Below, in pieces: positions 1-8,115 of a DNA stretch of 10,251 nt. Position 1 is the stretch's first letter. Each line of letters opens with the position of its first letter. The position numbers were made by a program, and so were the translations under genes. The notes under the pieces were generated by a model, which worked only from the letters and a program-made list of their open reading frames with translations, was not told where the DNA came from and ran no database searches. The stretch covers positions 1 to 10,251 of the forward strand of contig CAJVPJ010001365.1 in NCBI GenBank assembly GCA_910592205.1, written 5' to 3'. This DNA comes from Paraglomus occultum. Its lineage: Eukaryota; Glomeromycota; Glomeromycetes; Paraglomerales; Paraglomeraceae.

Positions 1-1782
1 CGGTTTGTCTTAAACTAATACGTAGAGTTATTGTAACAAGGCGAATAGTCTAACGCCTTTTGATTTTTGTAATTTAAACTCAAATGTGTAATTTTAACTT
101 TTGTAGAGAGTAATTCTCTCAATTAGAAGCAATTATATCAAGAATATAAATCAATAATAACCATACTTACTTTTTTTGTTGTGTCAACAAACCATGTAAG
201 CACTAATACTAACACTACACACTGTTCGACAGTGTGTTTCAACATTCCAGTGATGGTTGACTGCTTGGGTGATAACATTAATCCGGAAGGCCTTAAATTA
301 CTCCAGATAAATCAAGCTTAAACACCTCAAATCGTAACTGCTTATCAAGTCTCATAATGATTTAGTAATTTAGAGAATCGCGTACACTTTGTGCTTATTA
401 CATATTTATTTACTCGTGTGAAAAGTATAATAGTAAGCACATGAATAAATACTGTTATTTTATGTTAATTAATTACAACAGAATGTGCCTAAGAATTATT
501 TTTTTAAAATATCAAACTTTATTAAAAATATTTTAACTTGAGAACTTAGCCCTGTCACAATTGTAATGTTACCCATATAGTTGGTCTGCTAATACTATTA
601 ATTTCCAGTGCCAGAACTCAACATCGAGACTACATTATTTACGTTGTTAAACTACTGTTGTCCGGAAAGCTTAATCGAATTCTGTTAGGGGCGTCTAATA
701 CTAGTTAAAATAATTACTAACACTACCAACACAGCGCTCTGCTGGAATAAATTAATTTTAATCATTGCGTTGTCTGAAATGTCATTGTGTAACAAGAGTT
801 AAGTGTTGATATTTTTCAGCGCGCAAATTCATTGAGCACAAGACCTATGCTACGTGACTATTACGTACAAATGTTCTGTCGGTCCGAGGAGAAAACTTTG
901 TACAGCCAAAAGCGTAAATTAGTATAGTCGGTTGCGGAAATAGCAAAGTTGGCCCGTCCGTTACTTTAGTGATGTCAATATAATTCTGTCATCGTTTTCT
1001 TTGAATTTTCGCTCGGTGTTTTATTGTAATGAACATTTTTAATAAGCTTTTCATAAATTATGTATGATTCTACGTTTCGTGTGTGGTTCGTATGGATTTA
1101 CGACGTGAAGTACTAAGAAATGTCTAAAAGAGTTATTTAATGTAGCTAGTCATAAACTAACGCAAAAAGTAATATAGTAGACGTTAATATCTTGGCAAGA
1201 AATAGTACCAAGACTAATAACTGGAACGCGTTTCTAATCTATTTGAGCATGCATAGCTGGGATATTGTTAACCTATATCGATAGATAACGATGCAATAAA
1301 TCCCGAGTCGGTGTAGCGGAAACGAGTATCCAAAACATATCAATCACACAGTAGCGAGATATTCCTTGTTTCCTGAAAAATATTTGTCTAGACTTGTTCG
1401 TTATAGCCCAGTATCTTTGACATGCAAATACATGTAAGAATTAAATACCCAAATGTGAGTTCTAATCTGCAGAACTTTTAATAGAGAATTATCTTATTAT
1501 GAATCTTTAATTTATTAATATTCAAAGAAACTTCTTTGTATCTAATGAAGACAGTAATACATCTTACGCTGTATCTATTGTGATGCTTGGGCAAGTGGTA
1601 ACAATGTTACCAAGGCTGAATACTTTTGATAAATATTCTGAAGAAACAACAAGTACTTTTCAATCTTCACACAAGACTCACACAACATCGCCGCATAGAT
1701 CATACGATTTCTCTTCCACTCGTACTGCGCGTGCATGCACCTCCCCACTTCATAAAGATTCTATTACAAGTGTTCATCCAGA
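1..1782. other. Gene-poor AT-rich stretch
   Basis: No recognisable gene was found on either strand. The stretch is AT-rich with frequent stops. Two modest open frames occur: a start-less frame at 127-321 (+) and one of 44 codons at 793-927 (+) that is also open on the opposite strand. Neither matches a family I know. It contains small perfect inverted repeats (38-59, 175-191, 217-237). The right end is the region just downstream of the BET5 gene on the minus strand. I see no tRNA, rRNA or transposon ends here. Confidence 0.6.
217..237. repeat. Perfect 9-bp inverted repeat (hairpin)
   Basis: ACACACTGT and ACAGTGTGT flank a three-base TCG loop, giving a perfect 9-bp stem. A second hairpin lies just upstream at 175-191 (TTTGTTG, TGT loop, CAACAAA). 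The function is unknown. The pair could be a DNA-binding palindrome, part of a decayed mobile element, or chance in biased DNA. Confidence 0.6.
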
Positions 1783-2604
1783 CTATGAATCAAAAACTGC
1801 TAAACTTTTGATAAACTTATCCACCGCGGTGCGGAAATATTCATTGTTCACCCCATCCCCACCCGGATGTTCAACAGGCGAAAGGGGATTTTTCACAACG
1901 TATTCGACATAGAAATTCACATAAATTTGCCTCAGCGCTGGCTTGAGTGAGTCGACGGTCGGATCGGTATTAATGATAAATTTTAACCCAGTTGGAGTTT
2001 CGTAATAATGAAGTTTATATTGCGAGGTGCGATAGGAGATAAATCCATCTTGACTAAAATCAAACAAGAGTCGATGTTAATTTAATGATCGGGGATCAAC
2101 GTTACGAACCGCAAGACGAATCAACACTTGCAGCTAGAACAGTCTGTGTACGCTCCCCGAAACCGATAACAGCGAGCGTTAAACTTGAATGTAAACGCTC
2201 GCATACTTTAAACAGTTCGAAATCAAGCCTTCCTCATGCTAATCCTCCCTCCGTTCCGTTTCTCCTTCCCCTTTCCTCGATACTCACCTCCCACTCAACT
2301 TTCTGACAAAATTCCTCAAACTGAAAACGACTCCATATACCAGTTTGGCCTCTTCGTCAATGTTCACCAATCTACTATCCGACAGCATGCTGGTATTAGT
2401 CAGTTGTGACGTAGTCGAATGGTGGCTCATTAGATGTGATATGGATGGAGGAGGTGATGTCGAAGAGATGTTGTCATCAATCATGCTCGCATTGCCTGAC
2501 CCAGAATTGGTAACGGTTGTGGAGGTGGATTTACGGTTCCGATGCCAATCAATATAGAATATACATGCGCAATGGCGGTCAAATATGTACATATTATATA
2601 TCAT
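1783..2604 (-). CDS. BET5: TRAPP complex subunit Bet5/TRAPPC1, two exons
   Basis: This encodes the Bet5/TRAPPC1 longin-fold core subunit of TRAPP, the vesicle tether and Rab exchange factor of the ER-Golgi pathway. Exon 1 is 2604-2288 and exon 2 is 2053-1783. The 234-bp intron has a GTGAGT donor and TTTTAG acceptor, and the split Ser codon (AG/T) at residue 106 keeps the frame. The product is 195 residues. Family landmarks in order are YIFDRH (6-11), DWHR (19-22), LVYGVVFSLRNFVRKL (88-103), YKLHYYETPTGLKF (118-131) and VVKNPL (158-163). Human TRAPPC1 is about 145 residues and yeast Bet5 about 159. The excess is a Ser/Thr-rich insertion at about 26-80, between the first strand-turn and the following helix. 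It reads open and shows no splice signals, so it is probably translated. The start was chosen because the conserved IYNxYIFDRH begins at the first ATG. Identity is very likely and the exon boundary is well supported. Confidence 0.94.
2054..2287 (-). other. BET5 intron
   Basis: The intron starts GTGAGT and ends TTTTAG. At 234 bp it is about three times longer than the other introns I can place here. It is phase 2. Removing it joins the conserved VRKLS helix to the QDGFISYRTSQYK strand, as expected for the family. Open frames inside it look like chance. Confidence 0.9.
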
Positions 2605-3403
2605 CTTTCTTCTGTTAGAGGCCGGTCAGTGATGTAAAAGTTATTATTGTATGTCGCACTGACGATTCTGACCCCTGAAAGAATTTCGCTGATCACATGT
2701 TCAGGTGTCACGAGTTTGGTCGATTAACACTGGACATTTCGCCGCCAATAATGAACAAATCTCGTATTTATACATTCCTGTGTCTATTTATTAAAAGTAT
2801 GCAACCACGTGTATTCACCAACATCAGTTATCAGCGATATATACAAACTATACCGCCACTAAAGGTACAATCGGCTACTTTACTTGTCAATATCTTTATC
2901 TATTAAATTGGGAGCATTCGTTACGCCGGCAATCATTTCACCTACGAAACTTTCCCAACACTTTCAAAGTTATCCGTTTTTGCCGATGGTCATAACTTAC
3001 ATGTAAATACGACCAATGGAGATTTTCGGGGAAAAAAAAATACTTTTTGGTAGTGAGCTGATAATCGTAAACGCGCTCCAAATTTATTGATAATTGTTCG
3101 TATAACCAATTAAGCATTCGACGTCGTAACTCAGTAATTAGCAATATCAAACATTAGAAATTACCAGATTGAATTCTTTTATTAGAGAAGACATCAGAGA
3201 TCATAGCTCAGTTGAGTATTTTAAATCGTAAATTTATCGATTGCTTTCCGTTAGTGTCATTTCACCGTAAGAGTATTTCGGCTGGCCAAATCTATAAACA
3301 GAAACGATGCAGAATTTTGTTTATATATAACTAACTAAGCAAGGAGACAAAATAAATTATATTTGTCATCTTGATAACAACGTCTTTAATAAATGCAAAG
3401 TCA
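2605..3403. other. Intergenic, probable BET5 promoter side
   Basis: This region lies upstream of BET5 on the minus strand, so its left part should hold that promoter. No TATA element at a convincing distance was seen. A 7-bp inverted repeat (GTCAGTG / CACTGAC) lies near 2625-2662. Open frames at 2697-2906 (+) and 2938-3150 (-) show no family motifs; the second ends in a plausible but unassignable basic tail. I see nothing else. Confidence 0.5.
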
Positions 3404-3804
3404 TTATATGCGTTCGTCACAGTTTTTACCAAAATGGTACAATTCATAAAGCTTGTATTTGTCCACCTACAAATTAAACCCAACATATCAAGAAAATTAA
3501 ATTTATAAATTAATTTGCTTGCGTCTTTGTATAGCACACACACCGACTTCAGTCGACTGTAATCCAACAGTATTATAATCAAAAGTATTTATATTTTCGA
3601 GTAAAAGTCTAGCCGTGTTTCTGTACTTCTTTAAGTAATCTGCTATGCAACCCCAAGTTGGAGAGCATAATTTTTGTTGCCTAAAAAATGTTATATATGT
3701 TGTGTACAATTTGCGTCATATAGTTTCCGGGATTACATATATATACAGTAACTTGTGGAGAGATAAATTATATATATATTTTGTGGCAAATCCCAAAAAT
3801 GCAT
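3404..3804 (-). CDS. Unidentified spliced candidate gene
   Basis: I do not recognise this protein. The core is an open stretch, exon A (3680-3542), beginning QQKLCSPTWGCIADYLKKYR and continuing with an NTARLLLENINTF helix-like segment. A 75-bp intron (3541-3467, GTGTGT to TTTGTAG) joins it in phase 0 to exon B (3466-3404), reading VDKYKLYELYHFGKNCDERI and then stop. A tentative first exon (3804-3737, starting MHFWDLPQ) would join through a 56-bp intron (GTAATC to TTTTAG) with matching phase, giving about 89 residues. The two 3' segments look protein-like: mixed charge, aromatic residues, no low complexity. The first exon is weak. It could instead be a relic of a larger gene or chance. There are no neighbours to inform function. 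Confidence 0.33.
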
Positions 3805-4242
3805 ATAATTTATGGTCCCTAAATTAGCAGGGTTTTCTTAAGTTTAATTTCCAAAAATTTACTGAACTGCCCTTTTATTCGTTATACTCTTTTCTCTTTA
3901 GCGTCTATGCTTTTCTATGTATTCCTTATGTTGTTGAATAGAGCAATTTAATTATCTGATAGACTTTCTCCCCAAGTGATTGAAGAACACATTATACGAT
4001 GACGATATAGTGTTTGATATATTTGATATTAGTGGATTCAACTTATGATGGTTTAATCAAGACTATTCGTCGACTGACTGTCATTGTGGGGAAGAGGCAA
4101 ATCTAATCAAAGAGTTATATGACAATAGACAATACGGTGAACAGTGCACTACGAGCCTGAACCGAATTCTCTATACAAGATATCTCACGATTCATCCGTA
4201 TTTAGAAATGAGGCTGGCAATTTTCGGACGCTAACAGTTGAT
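3805..4242. other. Intergenic stretch with one open frame
   Basis: No gene can be named. On the plus strand 4049-4234 is open for 62 codons without an early ATG and encodes a mixed-composition peptide containing DCHCGEEANLIKELYDN and a C-terminal LEMRLAIFGR. It resembles coding sequence in composition but matches no family I recognise. Any further downstream piece of the decayed GST on the minus strand would fall here, but I could not trace one with confidence. Confidence 0.4.
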
Positions 4243-4842
4243 GAACTCACTTAGTGTTAGGCTTAATCCATATCAGGGTCACACAAAGGCGAAATTACTA
4301 TGCGCTATTACTATCCAACCACCGACTTGGAACATTATCTACAAAAAACGTGTCAAATTAATCAATAAAATATCTGTTCTCTCTTACGCAATGCAAACGA
4401 CATTTAATATAACCCATTTGGATAGTCTCACTACGCAGATTGGGATTCTTGGGTAACAATTTGCCTTCTGGGTCATAATGTTTGCCTAGATAGAGCATGA
4501 TGGCAGCACTTTCAAATACGCCGAGAGTGATCAACTATGAATTTTATTCTACTTAATAAAAAAGGCAATACATTTTATAGACATTTTTCGCGGTGTCTCT
4601 CGATCAGTATTATCAGGCGATACTTCTTACTTCTCATTCAGATTAATTTTCAAAAATTATTTTTTTTGTTCCCGTAAAAATCAACGCAATCTTGTGGACT
4701 TTGTAGGAAATTCTAGTTTTTCTAAAGTAATGCTGATTTTATGGCCCTATCAACAGTGAACGTTTTGTTCGACTACAATCGCGTACCACATTCAGTAGGT
4801 AGGCTAAAACGTATACAGAGTGATATCAGGAGTAGCAGACAT
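4243..4842 (-). pseudogene. Decayed glutathione S-transferase (Ure2/GST-like)
   Basis: GST motifs appear in the correct order on the minus strand but in broken frames. They are MSATPDITLYT (from 4842, beta1), GHKISITLEKLEFPTK (alpha1), FLKINLNEK (the FLKINPNG loop), then GVFESAAIMLYLGKHYDP followed by EGKLLPKNPNLRSETIQ (alpha3 with the conserved ES-A-I-YL pattern). A fragment MFQVGG and SNFAFV, then P-YGLSLTLSEF, represent the start of the all-helical C-terminal domain. In-frame stops lie after STRLR, before FLKIN, after NEK and in the C-terminal part. Likely ancestral introns of about 64-75 bp ending in TAG can be seen, but the phases no longer match. An active copy would be a cytosolic detoxification or redox enzyme using glutathione. 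This one cannot encode a full protein as read. Alternative: a working gene with assembly errors, which is less likely given at least four lesions. Confidence 0.8.
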
Positions 4843-5594
4843 ATTAAAATTGTGAGTATACAGATATTCTTAATGTGGTAATAAAGCAATGGCTTGCACA
4901 GCGTTATAGTTTTTTGCTGTGGATTGATGACAAATCTATCGTCGAGAAAGTTCTAATATAACATCTTTACGACTTTGAGTTTAACCGGTCTACCAAACCC
5001 GGTTAAGCATTGTAAATTATCATCGTGCTTACTATTACATTGTTGTTGGAAACTTTAACGTTAACCGATGTCTACGACTTGAGGAATTTTAATAATACAG
5101 CATTGTTGTTTGTCTTTGTAATTTTAAATTTAACCGATGTTTATTAATACTACTAACTAGGGATATCAAATCACATCTATATAGATTTTCGAATTAAACC
5201 CAATAAATAGAATTGATCGTCGGGATTCGTTTTTTCCATTATTTTTGTTTATGTCACACAATAAACGCAGCCTTTCGCAATCGGAATCAATTGGTAACTC
5301 AGTTTCGAAGAGTTGAAGTTATTCCGTGACAAATGTTGTATTAGTCAGCGTACGTATTTATTTATAAGCTTTAAATAAATGTTTACTTTAATTAATAATT
5401 TTCTAATACTCTGCCCAGAATTGACATATGTAGAAGTACAGTACATTGTATAATTCTAACATTTGAACAAAATTCATATAATGATAAACTGCAGTGAACC
5501 GTAAATTACGAGTTTATTCAAAAAGAATTTGAGTTGCTAATTATAAGAAATGGAAGTGTTAAAATTGTAATATTGTAAATTAATTTCATTTGTA
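4843..5594. other. Intergenic AT-rich stretch
   Basis: This separates the GST relic from the 3' end of the kinase gene. No coding pattern was found. It holds a loose repeat family built around TTAACCG (near 4981, 5061 and 5130). A minus-strand AATAAA at 5362-5357, about 230 bp past the kinase stop, could serve as a polyadenylation signal, but nothing else supports that. Confidence 0.5.
4981..5139. repeat. TTAACCG-centred degenerate repeats and inverted repeat
   Basis: TTAACCGG (4981-4988) and CCGGTTAA (4999-5006) form a perfect 8-bp inverted repeat around 10 bases. The related TTAACCGATG recurs exactly at 5061-5070 and 5130-5139. The last two are each preceded by CATTGTTGTT (5038 and 5101), so they look like diverged copies of one unit with a spacing of about 70-80 bp. 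AACCGG-type palindromes resemble CP2/grainyhead-class sites, but that link is only a resemblance. Confidence 0.4.
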
Positions 5595-8115
5595 TCACGT
5601 AACCGTACCTACAGCTGAATCCAAATCATAGCAATTTCTTGGTTTAGGCAAAGCTCCAGTAGGTAAGAGTGTGCTGGAATATTTACTCTCTTTCTCGAGA
5701 CGTGATAATGGTTTTACATCATTATGATAAACGGCATTCCACACGTTGTCACCAGATTTATCCCTTTCCGCATCTCCAAGAAGCTTGTCAATATCGAGCC
5801 AAAGTGTTTCTGCATCAGGACGCTTATCAGGATCAGCATCACAACACCGCTCGGCAAGTTTCTTGTATTCCTCTGCCGCAGAATCAGGCATCGACGGTCG
5901 TAGTCCCTCACAAACACGTATCGCCAAACATTTGTCAAACGGCCAATCTCTAAATGGTGGTTCACCAGTAGCAATCAAATACATAATGATACCAAATGAA
6001 TACATATCCGATTTCTTAGTAAATTTGCGGGTATGGAAAACTTCCGGTGCAATAAAGGGTAAAACGCCTTGGATGTTTGCATTTAACTTGCATGAATTCA
6101 CTGATTGTGAAAGACCAAGGTCGCATACGTATGACTTTATCTTACGCGCATTGATATTACCCATAACAATGTTTCCACCATGAAGATCACAGTGTACTAA
6201 TCCCTCATTATCAATAGTACACAGATACCTTGCAATATCTTCCAAATGCCGTAATTTATCCAACCACGTCAATTTGTTAATATTTTGATCCAAGTAAGAC
6301 AAAAGACTACCACAGCTAGCATATTGCATAACTATCATGTACTCTTTTGTCTTTGGGTTTTGTGTGACTCCATAAAGAGAAAGGAAATCATCATCTTCGC
6401 CTGTGCACTTGGCATGATTTCTGAACTATTAAATAAATAATACAGAATCAAATTAATATTAAATATCACATTAATTAATACGACCAATCATTGCTTACCT
6501 CGGAAATAAATAATTCCGGCATTTTATCAAAATTTTTAAATCGTTTGAGTACAACTGTCTGTTGCATATACTCTACTTCTGAATATTTTTTATACTTGGC
6601 AGTATAAACCGTTCCATAACCACCAGCTCCAATCTGTTTAATATCATAAAAGTCGCTATATTGCATGTATTTAACATAATTGTTATTTCGTATAAACCTG
6701 TCCAGTATTGTATATACGTCGTAATAGAAAATTAAATAGTATTCCCGAGTAGATGGCTCCCGAGTGATTCCAATTATCCAAATATTATCAGGTGTTAATA
6801 TCGTCGGGTATTCCTTAGTCAACTATTTTGAGTAAACAGAATACGCATTATATTATAACACTGGTCAATCAAATGTACGATACACTTATCGATTGCATCT
6901 TTAACTCACGTGCAATAATTTACCTGATGAAAATTATCGGTTTGTTCAACTACTTTTTTTAGTGTTACTCGGGTCAATTCATTCCATTCTGCTACATGCG
7001 TGCATCCATGGCGTAATGGCGTCATCTCTTGTATGTTTGTCAATAGAGAATATTCTATCCATTGTATATACGCATCATACTCAGTCTTCATATTACTCCA
7101 CGACTCCATAATAAATGAATCCAATGACTTGTTGCCAGTAGTCCAATTAAGAGGTCTTGGTGCTTTACAACGATAACAGAACGCATTTATCTTGGGGTTT
7201 AATTGCTCCATACACGCCAGACATAATCCATACTCTTCTGTTATTAGATAATACTTTTGTTCGCTTGCTTTGTATGTAAATCCGATGGCAACCCAAACAT
7301 CCGGGGTAAGAATATCTGGATGCTTATCACATAACTAGTGGAAATGATGCATAATACGTTGTCAATAATTATTTAAACCATTCAATAAACATGGCGCATA
7401 AATGAATAGTTTACCTGGGCATAATACAAATCATGTGTCTCATCTGTTATCTCAAGTGGAATCAATTTAATGTATATATCAGTAGGTAAACCATACAAGC
7501 ATGCATAATCTCCCCTATCATAAAGACGATCGAATGGAATCCATTCGAGATAGGCGTCATTTGGAGAGTTTGTTTGTAGTTGAGATTTCTTAATAAAGTC
7601 ATCGAGTTGGTGGTTGTTGCTAGTCCACCCATCGGATAATTGTTTATAACCACAAATGCACCACACGGGACTACATCGGAGCATTCCACATGTGGAGCAG
7701 AAGCCGTATCGAGAATAACAATGGTGAAAGCGTCTACCAGCAACCATGTAATAGTTATCGTCATATTTGGTAAAACCCTTTATGGGTTGATTGCGATGAG
7801 AAAGCCATTTGAATATCTTCTAAATTGATTATCGTCATTATCGTGCTTGTGTGTTGGAAGTGAGTACGTTCTAGCCAACTCACTCACAAGTGTTACTGTA
7901 CATTCTTCGCTATTTCCAAGTAACAGCAACATAATTTCATAGTTATCACCGTTACGTTTGCGAATAGCGTAGTAAACGTTGTCAATTTGAGTCGGCTTTA
8001 CATTGGTGATTTCCTCGTTAGGTATCCATTCAAGTGTATGATATTTATCCACATGACTGGATTGAACCAACTCGTCTATTGCTGGATTATTAACAGTTTC
8101 TGATGCCAACGACAT
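5595..8115 (-). CDS. Multi-module TKL-like protein kinase, five exons
   Basis: Exons are 8115-7888, 7819-7415, 7334-6924, 6822-6499 and 6425-5595. All four introns are phase 0 and end in TAG; the product is about 732 residues. The catalytic domain (about 406-672) has IGAGGYGTVY (412-421), the VVLK lysine K441, probable helix-C E456, HCDLHGGN (D536, N541), DLG (D558), APE (582-584), SDMYSFG (D596) and DKRP (R658). HCD in place of HRD makes it a non-RD kinase, common in the glomeromycotinan family. The tail LPKPRNCYDLD fits that family. N-terminal to it are three partial modules: 1-102, 117-242 and 249-379. These carry Cys pairs (117/120 with 130/132; 249/252 with 264/267), WTSNN and WTTGN, EWIP-like linkers and degenerate N-lobes ending at GFTxxx..YYM/LI strands. 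The start is the first ATG before NNPAIDE; an upstream exon with a missing ribbon is possible. A GTAGGT near the stop could allow one more 3' exon. The substrate is unknown; the protein is presumably cytosolic. Confidence 0.88.
6924..7819 (-). repeat. Duplicated exon units (exons 2 and 3 of the kinase gene)
   Basis: Exon 2 (7819-7415, 405 bp) and exon 3 (7334-6924, 411 bp) encode the same order of elements. These are the end of an N-lobe (GFTKYDDNYYMV versus GFTYKASEQKYYLI), a Cys-pair ribbon, WTSNN or WTTGN, LDDFI or LDSFI, EWIPF or QWIEY, and a degenerate beta3 (IYIKLIPL versus RVTLKKV). Both are bounded by phase-0 introns, so either could be duplicated without changing the frame. Exon 4 starts the same way (TILTPDNIWIIGIT, against DILTPDVWVAIGFT in exon 3) but is 87 bp shorter than exon 3 and lacks the ribbon and WTSGN segment. 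The copies are diverged at protein level, so the duplication is old or under relaxed constraint. Confidence 0.82.

Noticed and set aside
38-59. AAGGCG..CGCCTT stem followed by Ts as a rho-independent terminator
   Set aside because: The window is eukaryotic and no gene ends here; a 6-bp stem with a T run is expected by chance in AT-rich DNA.
553-795. A second copy of the LTR-like element (TGTCACA ... GTGTAACA)
   Set aside because: The ends only roughly match, there is no flanking duplication and the interior does not resemble 9033-9494.
1580-1912. 110-residue plus-strand frame
   Set aside because: It overlaps BET5 exon 2 on the opposite strand and has no family motif; its open state partly follows from the BET5 coding sequence.
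2938-3150. 70-residue minus-strand frame as a gene
   Set aside because: It has no motif, no ATG start and no splice partners; it is consistent with chance.
5669-6183. Several open frames antisense to or out of frame with the kinase domain
   Set aside because: They are shadows of the well-supported kinase exon.
6421-6426. Acceptor TTCAG at 6421 for kinase intron 4
   Set aside because: It breaks the frame; AATAG ending at 6426 gives phase 0 and the expected FISE-FRNH join.
7780-7819. Reading exon 1 straight through to a stop as a separate 111-residue protein
   Set aside because: Removing 7887-7820 (GTGAGT..TTTAG, 68 bp) restores the frame into the conserved GFTKYDDNYYMV strand at the same place as the other introns.
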